A stretch of DNA of 49,180 nucleotides from Betaproteobacteria bacterium RIFCSPLOWO2_02_FULL_67_26 (GCA_001771935.1 MERD01000089.1:16049-65228); one strand, 5' to 3'. Counted from the stretch's first letter, positions 1 to 9,251 are shown. Notes: generated from the sequence alone by a model not told the origin. Made by a program: numbers and translations.

Positions 1-5
1 CGGCG

Positions 6-2186
6 GTGCTCCAGGGCCGCATCCGGGCGCTCGCCGAGAGCGAGGCCAAGTTCACCGCGATCGCCGACTACAGCTACGACTGCGAGTGCTGGATCAATCC
101 CGAGGGCGGGCTGATCTGGATCAACCCGCGCGTGCTCGACATGTTCGGCTACACCCCGGAGGAGTGCCTCGCCATGCCGGGCTTCCCCGCGCCGTGCGTC
201 GCCGAAATCGACGCCGCGCGCACCGTGCGCCAGATCCGCCGCGCGCTGCGCGGCGGGACCGGCCAGGACTACGAGTTCCGCGGCAGGCGCAAGGACGGCT
301 CGGAATTCTGGGGCGCGGCGGACTGGCGCCCGATCTACGACAGCCGCGGCGGCTACCTCGGCATCCGCATCAGCATCCGCGACATCACCCAGAGGAAGGA
401 GGCGGAGCGGCGCCTCGAGACGACGGTGGCGGAGCTGCGCGACGCGCAATCGGTGCAGCAGGAATACCTGACGCGCGCGCAGGACGAGCACGCACGGCTG
501 TCCGCGCTGCTCGCGGCGATGGACACCGGGATCCTGTTCGTGTCGTACGACGACCGGGTGGTGTACACCAACCCCGCATTCACCCGCATCTGGATGATCG
601 CGCCGGGGACGCGGCTGATCGGCCGCAGCCCGCAGGAGGTGCTCGCCACCTCGGCGTGCGCGCTGGCGCGCCCCGAGGAGCAGGGCCGGCACGTGCTGCG
701 CCCGCCGCGCGAGGGCGAACTCCTCACCGCCCTGGAAATCCAGATGGCGGACGGCCGCCTCGTCACGCAGCAGGTGCACTCGGTCGAGGACGTCTACGGC
801 CGCCCGGTCGGCCACCTGTGGCTGTTCCAGGACGTGACCCGCGAGCGCCAGACCGCGGACCAGCTGATCTATCTCGCCGAGCGCGACGCGCTGACCGGCC
901 TCTACAACCGCCACCGCTTCAACGAGGAGCTGGCGCGCATGATCGCGGACGCCCAGCGCCACGACTCGCGGGTCGCGCTGCTGTTCTTCGATCTCGACGA
1001 TTTCAAGTACATCAACGACACCTTCGGCCACCGCGCGGGCGACGCGATGCTGATCCGCGTCGCGGGAGAAATCGCCGGCCAGGTGCGGCGCAACGAGATC
1101 TTCGCGCGCCTCGGCGGCGACGAGTTCGCGATCCTGGTGCCCGAGATCTCCGACGAGATGCTGCGGGTGCTCGCCGAGCGCATCACGCACGCGATCGCGC
1201 TGGTGCGCTTCCAGTTCGAGGGCCAGAGCCTGCGGCTCACCAGCTCGCTCGGCATCGCCGTCTACCCCGACCATGCCGACAACTCGGAAGACCTGATCGC
1301 GCGCGCCGACACCGCGATGTACCAGGCCAAGGACGCGGGCAAGAATGCCTGGCGCATCTACCGCAGCGACCTCGACACCACGTTCCAGATGGTGAAGCGG
1401 CTGTCGTGGAACGACCGCATCCTGCACGCGCTCGAAAACAACCTCATGGATCTGCAGTTCCAGGGGGTGTACGCGACCGACAACCGCGCGCTCGCGCACT
1501 TCGAGGTGCTGGTGCGCATGCGCGACAAGGACGACCCCTCGGTGCTGGTGATGCCGGGACAATTCATCCCGATGGCGGAAAAATCGGGCAAGATCCTCGA
1601 CATCGACCGCTGGGTGCTGCGCGAGTCGATCCAGATGCTGGCGGAGTTGAGCGGCATTCCGGCGCTCGCGGTCAACATCTCCGGTCGTTCGTTCGACGAG
1701 CCGATGCTGCCGCAATACATCGCCGAGCAGCTGAAGCACTATGGCGTGGCGCCGCGGCGGCTGATGGTCGAGCTCACGGAAACCTCCGCGGTGTCGGACC
1801 TGCACGATGCCCAGCGGTTCATCGAGGCGCTGCACCAGACCGGCTGCGGCGTCTCGCTCGACGATTTCGGCACGGGCTTCTCCTCCTTTGCCTACTTGAA
1901 GCATCTGCAGGTGGATTCCGTAAAGATCGACGGCCTCTTCATCCGCAACCTCCCCAACGAGAGCGACAACCAGCTGTTCGTGAAAGCGATCGTGACGGTG
2001 GCGCGCGGGCTGCACAAGACCACCATTGCCGAGTGCGTGGAGGACGAGGAGACGCTCGTCATGCTGAGGAATTTCGGGGTGGACTGCGTGCAGGGCTATT
2101 ATCTGGAGAAGCCGCGGGCGGACCACCCCTTGCTGGTGAATGCCTCGCGCCTGCAGCACACCAATCTGGAGCTGCGCTTCAGCTGA
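6..2186 (+). CDS. PAS-PAS-GGDEF-EAL cyclic-di-GMP protein (5' partial)
   Basis: Bifunctional-type signalling protein that makes and/or breaks cyclic-di-GMP. The reading frame is open to the left edge, so the GTG at base 6 is probably internal and the N-terminus is missing. Visible order: PAS with PAC (about residues 10-135), short coiled linker, second PAS (about 165-280), GGDEF (about 290-455) with intact LGGDEF, and EAL (about 470-715). The I-site position before GGDEF reads RRNE rather than RxxD, so product inhibition is doubtful. The EAL signature is EVL; NISGRSF, ELTET, DDFGTGFSS, the VKIDG segment and QGYYLEKP are present, and AECVE replaces the usual AEGVE. The phosphodiesterase is probably active, and the cyclase may be. 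Membrane or sensor regions would lie upstream of the window. Confident on family, unsure on net activity. Confidence 0.93.
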   Translation: MLQGRIRALAESEAKFTAIADYSYDCECWINPEGGLIWINPRVLDMFGYTPEECLAMPGFPAPCVAEIDAARTVRQIRRALRGGTGQDYEFRGRRKDGSEFWGAADWRPIYDSRGGYLGIRISIRDITQRKEAERRLETTVAELRDAQSVQQEYLTRAQDEHARLSALLAAMDTGILFVSYDDRVVYTNPAFTRIWMIAPGTRLIGRSPQEVLATSACALARPEEQGRHVLRPPREGELLTALEIQMADGRLVTQQVHSVEDVYGRPVGHLWLFQDVTRERQTADQLIYLAERDALTGLYNRHRFNEELARMIADAQRHDSRVALLFFDLDDFKYINDTFGHRAGDAMLIRVAGEIAGQVRRNEIFARLGGDEFAILVPEISDEMLRVLAERITHAIALVRFQFEGQSLRLTSSLGIAVYPDHADNSEDLIARADTAMYQAKDAGKNAWRIYRSDLDTTFQMVKRLSWNDRILHALENNLMDLQFQGVYATDNRALAHFEVLVRMRDKDDPSVLVMPGQFIPMAEKSGKILDIDRWVLRESIQMLAELSGIPALAVNISGRSFDEPMLPQYIAEQLKHYGVAPRRLMVELTETSAVSDLHDAQRFIEALHQTGCGVSLDDFGTGFSSFAYLKHLQVDSVKIDGLFIRNLPNESDNQLFVKAIVTVARGLHKTTIAECVEDEETLVMLRNFGVDCVQGYYLEKPRADHPLLVNASRLQHTNLELRFS

Positions 2187-2205
2187 GGCTGCCCCGGGCC
2201 GTAAC

Positions 2206-2238
2206 ATTGCCGCAATATTCCTGTCATATTCTGATGTC
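2206..2238 (+). promoter_or_regulatory. Candidate PhoB box upstream of yggX-ppk
   Basis: Three consecutive 11-mers each begin with ATT: ATTGCCGCAAT, ATTCCTGTCAT, ATTCTGATGTC. PhoB binds 11-bp direct repeats with a CTGTCAT core, and the middle unit has that core exactly. It sits 21 bp before yggX, which leads toward ppk, a classical phosphate-starvation gene. The outer units match poorly, so this is a candidate only. Confidence 0.4.
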
Positions 2239-2258
2239 TCTGGCGCGAGGGTGGAGCG

Positions 2259-2531
2259 ATGCCTAGAATGGTGAACTGCGTAAAACTCGGCCGCGAGGCG
2301 GAAGGCCTTGATTTCCCGCCTTATCCGGGCAACCTGGGGCAGCGCATCTTCGAGCGCGTGTCGAAGGAAGCCTGGAAGCAGTGGCTGGAACAGCAGAAGA
2401 TGCTGGTCAACGAGAACCGGCTGAATCTCGCGGACAAGAAGGCGCGCGAGTATCTGGCGCAGCAGGTGGAAAAGCACTTTTTCGGCGGCGGCGCGGACAT
2501 CGCCTCCGGTTACGTCCCACCCTCCCAATAG
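2259..2531 (+). CDS. yggX: Probable Fe(2+)-trafficking protein YggX
   Basis: Small cytosolic protein that protects iron-sulfur clusters from oxidative damage and is thought to handle labile Fe(II). The 90-aa length matches the family. Recognisable blocks are [20 protein letters not shown] near the N-terminus, the [18 protein letters not shown] helix, and a C-terminal GY-P tail. An ATG three codons further in (2268) would also give a family-like start. It lies directly before ppk and may share its transcript. Confidence 0.95.
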   Translation: MPRMVNCVKLGREAEGLDFPPYPGNLGQRIFERVSKEAWKQWLEQQKMLVNENRLNLADKKAREYLAQQVEKHFFGGGADIASGYVPPSQ

Positions 2532-2626
2532 CAGGCGGGCCACACACCACGACCGACTGGGCCGCAGACCCGCAGACCGAAGCACGCGCCGCGCGCCGCG
2601 CGGGCCCGGCGCGCCGGCGCGATGCC

Positions 2627-4705
2627 ATGAACAAGCCACGCGACATCCCGGAGCTGTACCTCAACCGCGAGCTGGGCCAGCTCGCCTTCAACCGGCGCGT
2701 GCTGGCCCAGGCGGAGAACCGCGCGACGCCGCTGCTCGAGCGCCTGCGGTTCCTGTGCATCGTCTCCTCCAATCTCGACGAGTTCTTCGAGATCCGCGTC
2801 TCGGGCCTGCACGCTGAGATCGAGGCCGGTTCGCCGGCGATCGGTCCCGACCGCATGGACGCGGGCCAGGTGTTCGCGCAGGTGGCGAAGGAGGCGCACG
2901 ACCTGGTGGCCACCCAATACCAGCTGCTCAACCTGGAGGTCCTCCCCGGGCTGGCGGCCGAGGGCATCCGGTTCCTGCGCCGCTCCGATCTCACGCCCGC
3001 GCAGTCGGAATGGATCAAGGCCTACTATTTCCGCGAGGTGATGCCGGTCCTGACGCCGATCGGCCTCGACCCGGCGCACCCCTTCCCGCGCGTGCTCAAC
3101 AAGAGCCTCAATTTCGCCGTCGAGCTCGAGGGCAAGGACGCGTTCGGCCGCAATTCCGGCATCGCCATCGTGCAGGCGCCGCGGGTGCTGCCGCGGGTGA
3201 TCCGCCTGCCGCGCGAGATTTCGGGCGCGGAGTACGATTTCGTCTTCCTGTCGTCGATCCTGCACGAGAACGTCGCCGAGCTCTTCGCCGGCATGAAGGT
3301 GGTGGACAGCTACCAGTTCCGGGTGACCCGCAACAGCGAGCTGTTCGTGGACGAGGAAGAGGTGAAGGACCTGCGCACCGCGCTGCGCGGCGAATTGCCG
3401 CACCGCCAGTTCGGGGACGAAGTGCGGCTGGAGGTGGCCGACAACTGCTCGCCGCAGATCACGGAATACCTGCTCTCGCAATTCAAGCTGGACCCGGAGG
3501 ACCTCTACCGCGTCGACGGCCCGGTCAACCTGGTGCGCCTGATGAGCGTGCCCGACGGGGTGAACCGGCCGGACCTCAAGTACCCGGCGTTCCGCCCGGG
3601 CCCGCCCTCGCCCATCGCGCCGCAGGAGGACATGTTCGCCGCCATCCGCGAGGGCGAGATCCTGCTGCACCATCCCTACCAGTCGTTCCAGCCGGTGATC
3701 GCGTTTCTCCAGCAGGCGGCGCGCGACGCCGCGGTGGTTGCGATCAAGATGACGGTCTACCGCACCGGGGCGGAATCGGAGCTGATGGAGATACTGATCG
3801 GCGCGGCGCGCAGCGGCAAGGAAGTAACCGTCGTGCTGGAACTCCTCGCGCGCTTCGACGAGGAGGCCAATATCAACTGGGCGCAGCGGCTGGAGGAGGT
3901 CGGCGCGCACGTCATCTACGGCGTGGTCGGCCACAAGACCCACGCCAAGATGCTGATGGTGGTGCGGCGCGAGGAGGAGCGGCTGCGCCGCTACGTGCAT
4001 CTCTCGACCGGCAACTACCACCCGCGGACGACCAAGCTCTACACCGACTGGGGCCTGTTTACCGCCAACGAGCAAATCGGGGCGGACGTGAACGACGTCT
4101 TCACCCAGCTGACGGGGCTCGGCCGCGCCACCCGCTTGAAGCACCTCTGGGAGTCGCCGTTCACGCTGCACAAGCAGATCCTGCGCGCCATCCAGAACGA
4201 GATCCAGAACGCCCAGGGCGGGAAGAAGGGCCGCATCATCGCCAAGATGAACGCGCTGCTCGAGCCCGAGACCATCGGCGCGCTCTACGAGGCCTCGAAG
4301 GCCGGCGTCGAGATCGATCTCATCGTGCGCGGCGTGTGCGCGCTGAGGCCCGGCATCCCCGGTGTTTCGGAGAACATCCGCGTGTGCTCGGTGGTGGGCC
4401 GCTTTCTCGAGCACTCCCGCGTCTTCTATTTCCACAACGACGGCGCGGAGGACGTCTACCTCTCGAGCGCGGACTGGATGGACCGCAACTTCTTCCGGCG
4501 CGTGGAAGTGTGCTTCCCGGTGCTCGATCCCAAATTGAGGAAGCGCATCGTCAACGAGGGGCTCCAGCCCTACCTGGAGGACAACTGCCAGGCCTGGGAC
4601 ATGGACCAGGACGGGCATTACAGCCTGCGCTCGCCGCGCCGCGGCAAGCCGCAGGCGGCGCAGGACGCCCTGCTCGAATTGCTGGCGCACCGGCCGGCGA
4701 GCTAG
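2627..4705 (+). CDS. ppk: Polyphosphate kinase 1
   Basis: Reversibly polymerises the gamma-phosphate of ATP into polyphosphate at the membrane. The 692-aa length is typical of PPK1. The ORF track opens far upstream, but the protein clearly begins at MNKPRDIPELYLNRELGQLAF, so ATG 2627 is chosen even though no strong ribosome site precedes it. The N domain contains FLCIVSSNLDEFFEIR. The catalytic core has KTHAKMLMVVRR and the phosphohistidine segment HLSTGNYHPRTTKLYTD. The last domain has FYFHNDGAEDVYLSSADWMDRN with the second essential His. Its TAG stop shares a base with the GTG of the CYTH-CHAD gene, so the two are translationally coupled. A PhoB-like element lies upstream of yggX. Confidence 0.97.
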   Translation: MNKPRDIPELYLNRELGQLAFNRRVLAQAENRATPLLERLRFLCIVSSNLDEFFEIRVSGLHAEIEAGSPAIGPDRMDAGQVFAQVAKEAHDLVATQYQLLNLEVLPGLAAEGIRFLRRSDLTPAQSEWIKAYYFREVMPVLTPIGLDPAHPFPRVLNKSLNFAVELEGKDAFGRNSGIAIVQAPRVLPRVIRLPREISGAEYDFVFLSSILHENVAELFAGMKVVDSYQFRVTRNSELFVDEEEVKDLRTALRGELPHRQFGDEVRLEVADNCSPQITEYLLSQFKLDPEDLYRVDGPVNLVRLMSVPDGVNRPDLKYPAFRPGPPSPIAPQEDMFAAIREGEILLHHPYQSFQPVIAFLQQAARDAAVVAIKMTVYRTGAESELMEILIGAARSGKEVTVVLELLARFDEEANINWAQRLEEVGAHVIYGVVGHKTHAKMLMVVRREEERLRRYVHLSTGNYHPRTTKLYTDWGLFTANEQIGADVNDVFTQLTGLGRATRLKHLWESPFTLHKQILRAIQNEIQNAQGGKKGRIIAKMNALLEPETIGALYEASKAGVEIDLIVRGVCALRPGIPGVSENIRVCSVVGRFLEHSRVFYFHNDGAEDVYLSSADWMDRNFFRRVEVCFPVLDPKLRKRIVNEGLQPYLEDNCQAWDMDQDGHYSLRSPRRGKPQAAQDALLELLAHRPAS

Positions 4706-6231
4706 TGATTGAAACCGAACTCAAGCTGCTGATTCCACCGCAGGCGGTGCGCAAGCTCGCGTCGCACCCCCTGCTCAAGGGGCGGGCAGCGGGGACGCGG
4801 TCGCGGCTCTACAGCATCTATTTCGACACACCCGCGCTCGACCTCTGGCGGCAGGGCGTCGCCTTGCGGCTGCGGCGCGACGGGAGGCGCTGGGTGCAGA
4901 CGGTCAAGGGCGGCGGCGCGGTGCAGGGCGGGTTGCACCAGCGCGTGGAGCTCGAGGAGGAGGTCGCCGGGCCGGTGCCGGATTTTTCGCGCATCGGGAA
5001 TCACGGCCTGGCCGAAGCGTTCGCCTCCGCGCCGCTGAGGGCCCGGATCGAGCCCGCCTTCGTCACCGATTTCAACCGCGTCAGCCGCCTGCTCGAGCTC
5101 GATTCCGGAGTGGCGGTCGAGGCGAGCATGGACCGCGGCGAGATCCGCAGCGGCAAGCGCACCGAGGCGGTTTGCGAGCTCGAGCTGGAGCTGAAGAGCG
5201 GGGCGCCGGAACAGCTCTACGATTTCGCGCTCAGGCTCGCCGAGGCCCTCCCGCTCTCGATCGAGAACCGCTCCAAGGCGGAACGCGGCTTCGCGCTCGC
5301 GCGCGGCGAGCGCGCGCGGCCGGTGAAGGCGCGTCCCGCGGACCTGCGCGGGGACCTGTCGGTGAACGACGCCTTCAAGGCGGTGATGTGGGCGAGCCTT
5401 GCGCACCTGCTCGCGAACGAGCGCGGCATGCTGGAAGGCGCCGACCTGGAGTACCTGCACCAGATGCGGGTCGCGCTGCGGCGCCTGCGCTCGGCGCTCG
5501 GCGTGTTTTCGCCGCCGTTGCCTGAGGCTGCGGTCGCGCCGCTCACGGGCGAGATGAAGTGGCTGGCCGGCAGCCTCGGCCCGGCCCGCGACTGGGACGT
5601 GTTCATGACCGAGACGCTGCCGCCGATTGCGGCCGAGTTCGGCACGCAGGGAGAGTTGGGGGCCTTCAGCGCCCGCTGCGAGAAGCTGCGGCGCTACGCC
5701 AACGGCCGCGCGCGCCGCGCGCTGCGCTCGCCGCGCTACCGCCGCCTGACCCTTTCGCTGGCGGCCTGGCTCGTGTCCGAGCGCTGGCGTACCGAGCTCG
5801 ATGCCGACAGGCGCCTCGCGTTTGGCGCTCCGGTGGCGGATTTCGCCGCCGCCGTGCTCGAAAAACGCTACGGTCAGGCGCGCAAGCGCGGCCGCAAGCT
5901 GGCCGGGCTGACGACGGCGGAGCTGCACCGGTTGCGCATCGCGATCAAGAAGTACCGCTACGCGGCGGATTTTTTTGCCGGCCTCTACGAGCGCAAGCCG
6001 GCGCGCCAGGCGCTGAAGCGGCTCGCGCGCCTGCAGGATATACTGGGCGCAATGAACGATGCGGTAACGGTGGCGAACCTCATGGCGCAAGGCTTCGACG
6101 GCGCCGCGGGACGGCACGTGCCGGAAGCGAAAGGCATCCTGCTCGGATGGAGCCGCGGCCGCGCCGCCACCTTGAAGCGCGAGTTGAAGAGCGCCTGGAA
6201 GGACTTCCGCGCGGGCGAAAAATTCTGGTAG
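4705..6231 (+). CDS. CYTH-CHAD domain protein (inorganic triphosphatase type)
   Basis: Start is GTG at 4705, overlapping the ppk stop by one base (taGTG); the track's 3010 start is a read-through of the ppk shadow frame. Product is 508 aa. The N-terminal CYTH domain (about 1-205) opens with the ExExK signature (ETELK), which binds metal-triphosphate in a beta-barrel tunnel. The C-terminal CHAD domain (about 215-500) is helical and His/Arg-rich (LHQMRVALRRLRSAL, ELHRLRIAIKKYRYAADFF), and this fold is known to bind polyphosphate. E. coli YgiF, with the same architecture, hydrolyses triphosphate. Coupling to ppk suggests a role at polyphosphate granules or in short-chain turnover. Confidence 0.93.
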   Translation: MIETELKLLIPPQAVRKLASHPLLKGRAAGTRSRLYSIYFDTPALDLWRQGVALRLRRDGRRWVQTVKGGGAVQGGLHQRVELEEEVAGPVPDFSRIGNHGLAEAFASAPLRARIEPAFVTDFNRVSRLLELDSGVAVEASMDRGEIRSGKRTEAVCELELELKSGAPEQLYDFALRLAEALPLSIENRSKAERGFALARGERARPVKARPADLRGDLSVNDAFKAVMWASLAHLLANERGMLEGADLEYLHQMRVALRRLRSALGVFSPPLPEAAVAPLTGEMKWLAGSLGPARDWDVFMTETLPPIAAEFGTQGELGAFSARCEKLRRYANGRARRALRSPRYRRLTLSLAAWLVSERWRTELDADRRLAFGAPVADFAAAVLEKRYGQARKRGRKLAGLTTAELHRLRIAIKKYRYAADFFAGLYERKPARQALKRLARLQDILGAMNDAVTVANLMAQGFDGAAGRHVPEAKGILLGWSRGRAATLKRELKSAWKDFRAGEKFW

Positions 6232-6262
6232 CCGCCTCGTCACTCGTCACACATCACGCACC

Positions 6263-6718
6263 ATGGAATTGATCTTCTGGCGCCATGCCGATGCCGAGGA
6301 CGCGCCGCCCGGCGGAGCCGACGCCGCGCGCGCGCTGACCGGCAAGGGCAAGAAGCAGGCGCGCCGCATGGCGGCGTGGCTGCGCAAGCGGCTGCCCGAG
6401 GATGCGCGCGTGCTGGTCAGTCCCGCGAAGCGCGCGCAGCAGACGGCGTGGGCGCTGACCGGGCGTCTTGAAACCCTCACGGAGGTGGGCACTGGCGCCG
6501 GACCGCAGGCGGTGCTCGCCGCCGCGGGCTGGCCGGACGGGGACGGCACCGTGGTGGTGGTCGGCCACCAGCCGACGCTGGGGCAGGCGGTCGCGCTCGC
6601 GCTCACCGGCAAGCCGGGCGACTGGAGCATGAAGAAAGGCGCGATCTGGTGGCTCGAGAGCCGCGAGCGCGGCGGCGCCGCGGTGCGCGTGGTAGTGTCT
6701 CCCGACCTGCTGAAGTAA
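6263..6718 (+). CDS. sixA: Phosphohistidine phosphatase SixA-like
   Basis: Histidine-phosphatase superfamily protein of 151 aa, the SixA length. The phospho-accepting His lies in FWRHADAED at the N-terminus (RHA where many have RHG), VLVSPAKRAQQT follows, and the second catalytic His is in VVGHQPTLG. SixA dephosphorylates phospho-His in HPt or NPr proteins. It follows CYTH-CHAD by about 30 bp and is probably the last gene of the ppk transcript. It converges on ppx with only 2 bp between stops. Confidence 0.9.
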   Translation: MELIFWRHADAEDAPPGGADAARALTGKGKKQARRMAAWLRKRLPEDARVLVSPAKRAQQTAWALTGRLETLTEVGTGAGPQAVLAAAGWPDGDGTVVVVGHQPTLGQAVALALTGKPGDWSMKKGAIWWLESRERGGAAVRVVVSPDLLK

Positions 6719-6720
6719 GC

Positions 6721-8247
6721 TCAGCTCGCCAGCGCGAGCTCGTTGTCGCGCTCGAGCTCATCGAGCTCGGGGATCCTGAGCTCGAAGCCGATTTCCTCCC
6801 ACTCCTGGATTTCGTCGGCGAGCGCCGTGGCGGTCAACGTGTTGCGCGCGAGCCAGGCGGCCCCCAGCGACAGGCGGAACTTCTTGCCCTGGCGCCGTGC
6901 TTGCAGCGCGGGCAGCGCCACGTCGGCCCGGCTGCGATGAAACAGGGCCGCGAGCCGCAGCGCGAGCACCATGCCCCAGTCCACGTCGCGCTCCTCGATG
7001 TCCTTCGCAACCTTCCTGAGGGCGCGGCGGTGCGCCTGCACCAGCAGCGCGAGCTTCGCCTGCTCGTCGCGCGAGAACCCCGGCATGTCGGCATTGCCGA
7101 CGATGTAGGCGGAATGCTTGTGGTAGCCGCTGAAGGCCACCGAGATGCCGATCTCGTGCAGCTTCGACGCCCACGTGATCAGGCGCGCGACGTCCTCGTC
7201 CGGCTCGCCGGATTCGGCGGCGAGCTTGCGGTAAAGGGCGAAGGCGAGCGCCCCGACGCGCCGCGCCTGCAGCGCGTCGACGTGATAGCGCTGCATGAAA
7301 TGGACGACCGTGATGTCGCGCATGTCCTTGTGGTGGAACCGGCCGAGCAGGTCGTAGAGCACGCCCTGGCGCATCGCGCCTTCCGCCACCACCAGGGACT
7401 CGATGTCGAGCTCCGAGAGGATGGCGTTGAGGATCGCCAGCCCGCCGGGAAACACCGGTATGCGGTCGGGCTTCAGTCCGGCGAGCTCCACCCGGTCCAT
7501 GTCGCCGGCCTTGATGAGGTGGGAGCGCAGGCGGTCGAGCCCCGCGGGCGTGATGCCGATGTCGTCGAAGCCGTTCAGCCGCAGCACGTCCGCCAGCGCC
7601 CGCACCGTCCCCGAGGAGCCGACCGCGTGCTGCCAGTTGCCGCGCGCGAAGCGCGCCACGATCGGCTGCAGCTCGTTGCGCGCGGCGAGCTCGGCGCGCT
7701 TCATCGCGCCCTTGCTCACCTTGCCGTCCTCGAAAAAGCGCAGGCTGTAGGAGACGCAGCCCATGAACAGGCTCTCGAGCTTCAGCGGCCGGTGGCCGGT
7801 GCCGATGATGAGCTCGGTGGAGCCGCCGCCGATGTCCACCACCAGGCGCTTCTCGCGCGAGGCGGGCAGGCTGTGCGATACACCGAGGTAGATCAGCCGC
7901 GCCTCCTCGCGTCCCGCCACCACCTCGATCGGGAAGCCGAGGGCGGCCTGGGCCCGCCGCAGGAAGCCGGCGGCGTTCTTCGCCACGCGCAGCGTGTTGG
8001 TGCCGACGGCGCGCACGGCGTGGCGGTCGAGGCCGCGCAGCCGCTCGCCGAAGCGCTTGAGGCATGCCAGCGCGCGCTCCTGGGTCGCCTCGTCGAGCCG
8101 CTTGTCCTTGTCGAGGCCGCCGCCCAGCCGCACCGGCTCGCGCAGCGCATCGAGCGGATAGATCTGGTCGCCGACGACGCGGGCCACCTGGCAGTGGAAA
8201 GAATTGGTTCCTAAATCAACCGCGGCGAGCGTCGTGTATTCAGGCAT
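6721..8247 (-). CDS. ppx: Exopolyphosphatase / pppGpp phosphohydrolase (Ppx/GppA)
   Basis: Releases terminal phosphate from polyphosphate, and often pppGpp. The 508-aa length equals that of long Ppx forms. The ASKHA ATPase-like fold shows AVDLGTNSFHCQVARV (phosphate 1), VVDIGGGSTELIIG (phosphate 2) and a conserved catalytic-region EEARLIYLG. The C-terminal third is the HD-like helical domain (KLHEIG, FSGYHKHSAYIV). Start ATG gives MPEYTTLAAVDLGTNS, the normal N-terminus. It lies downstream of phoU on the same strand with a 197-bp gap that contains a TATACT hexamer, so an own promoter is possible. Confidence 0.95.
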   Translation of the reverse strand: MPEYTTLAAVDLGTNSFHCQVARVVGDQIYPLDALREPVRLGGGLDKDKRLDEATQERALACLKRFGERLRGLDRHAVRAVGTNTLRVAKNAAGFLRRAQAALGFPIEVVAGREEARLIYLGVSHSLPASREKRLVVDIGGGSTELIIGTGHRPLKLESLFMGCVSYSLRFFEDGKVSKGAMKRAELAARNELQPIVARFARGNWQHAVGSSGTVRALADVLRLNGFDDIGITPAGLDRLRSHLIKAGDMDRVELAGLKPDRIPVFPGGLAILNAILSELDIESLVVAEGAMRQGVLYDLLGRFHHKDMRDITVVHFMQRYHVDALQARRVGALAFALYRKLAAESGEPDEDVARLITWASKLHEIGISVAFSGYHKHSAYIVGNADMPGFSRDEQAKLALLVQAHRRALRKVAKDIEERDVDWGMVLALRLAALFHRSRADVALPALQARRQGKKFRLSLGAAWLARNTLTATALADEIQEWEEIGFELRIPELDELERDNELALAS

Positions 8248-8444
8248 GAGCTACCAGGGGATCAGGCGACGATCGCGCGGGGCGCGCGACGCGGAGAGGG
8301 GGAGGGACACCGCTCCCGCGGACGGGCCGCGGGAGGATTTCACGAAGCTGGATACGGTCGGATGCGTGGCGCGCCCTCGTCTGTTGCCGCCAGTATAAGG
8401 AATCTTGCGGCGCGACGCCACGCCGGGCGGGCTTTTTCGTGCTT

Positions 8445-9152
8445 TTAATGCTGCGTGAGCGCCTCGCGCTCGACGGCCTCCGGTCCGGTGTGGCGCACGT
8501 CCTTGCCTTTCACCATGTAGACCACGTACTCCGACATGTTCTTCGCGTGGTCGCCGATGCGCTCGATCGCCTTGGCGATGAACAGGATCTCGATGGCGTG
8601 CGAGATGGTGCGCGGGTCCTCCATCATGAAGGTGATGAGCTGGCGCAGGACGCCGCGGAAGGACTCGTCCACGCGCTCGTCCTGGCGCACCACCTTGGCG
8701 GCGACGGCGAGGTCGAGCCGGGCGAAGGCGTCGAGCGCGTTCCTCAGCATGGCGAGCGCGACATCGGCCATGTGCCGGATCTCGTTGGTGCGCGGCACGA
8801 ACGGCCGGTCGCTGTCGTAGATCAACTGCGTCATGCGCGCGATCTTGGCCGCCTCGTCGCCGATGCGCTCGAGGTCGGTGATGGTCTTCACCACCATCAT
8901 CAGCATCCTCAGGTCCACCGCCGCCGGCTGGCGGCGCGCGATGATCGTGCTGCACTCCTCGTCTATCCCCACTTCGAGCGCGTTCACGCGGTGGTCGTCG
9001 TCCACCACGCGGGCCGCGATCTGGGTGTTGCCCGACGACAGCGCTTCCATGGCGCGCGAGATCTGTTCCTCGACGAGCCCGCCCATCTGCAGCACGCGCG
9101 CGCGCACCGCCTCGAGCTCGGCGTCGAATTGCTTCAGGGTGTGCTCGGTCAC
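8445..9152 (-). CDS. phoU: Phosphate signalling protein PhoU
   Basis: Negative modulator of PhoR/PstB phosphate sensing; 235 aa with GTG start. It has the two repeated three-helix bundles of the family, each with its metal-binding signature: LERIGDEAAKIARM in the first and IERIGDHAKNMSEYV in the second. No pst transporter or phoBR genes are in the window, so phoU is split from them and paired instead with ppx, an arrangement I associate with betaproteobacteria. A PhoB-like direct repeat lies just upstream. Confidence 0.96.
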   Translation of the reverse strand: MTEHTLKQFDAELEAVRARVLQMGGLVEEQISRAMEALSSGNTQIAARVVDDDHRVNALEVGIDEECSTIIARRQPAAVDLRMLMMVVKTITDLERIGDEAAKIARMTQLIYDSDRPFVPRTNEIRHMADVALAMLRNALDAFARLDLAVAAKVVRQDERVDESFRGVLRQLITFMMEDPRTISHAIEILFIAKAIERIGDHAKNMSEYVVYMVKGKDVRHTGPEAVEREALTQH

Positions 9153-9177
9153 GTGATGGCCTCCTGCCGCGGCGAAA

Positions 9178-9210
9178 CAGGTGAACTTATCAGTGAATTA
9201 TGACAGTTTT
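9178..9210 (-). promoter_or_regulatory. Candidate PhoB box upstream of phoU
   Basis: Read on the - strand, three contiguous 11-mers occur: AAAACTGTCAT, AATTCACTGAT, AAGTTCACCTG. The first has the CTGTCAT core of the PhoB box, and the phasing of 11 bp is the PhoB protomer spacing. The element ends 26 bp before the phoU GTG. It has the same core as the element before yggX-ppk. Confidence 0.45.
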
Positions 9211-9251
9211 GTGTAGCGGCGCCAGCGCCCATTACCCAAATGCATCACCCG

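Noticed and set aside
2510-4690. 726-aa ORF on the - strand opposite ppk
   Set aside because: Composition shadow of a high-GC gene; the + strand encodes an unmistakable PPK1.
3010-4704. N-terminal extension of the CYTH-CHAD ORF
   Set aside because: Lies wholly within ppk in another frame; GTG at 4705 gives the correct CYTH N-terminus.
8248-8444. Promoter of ppx from TATACT in the phoU-ppx gap
   Set aside because: The hexamer is good but no matching -35 was found at 16-18 bp, so it is mentioned only under ppx.
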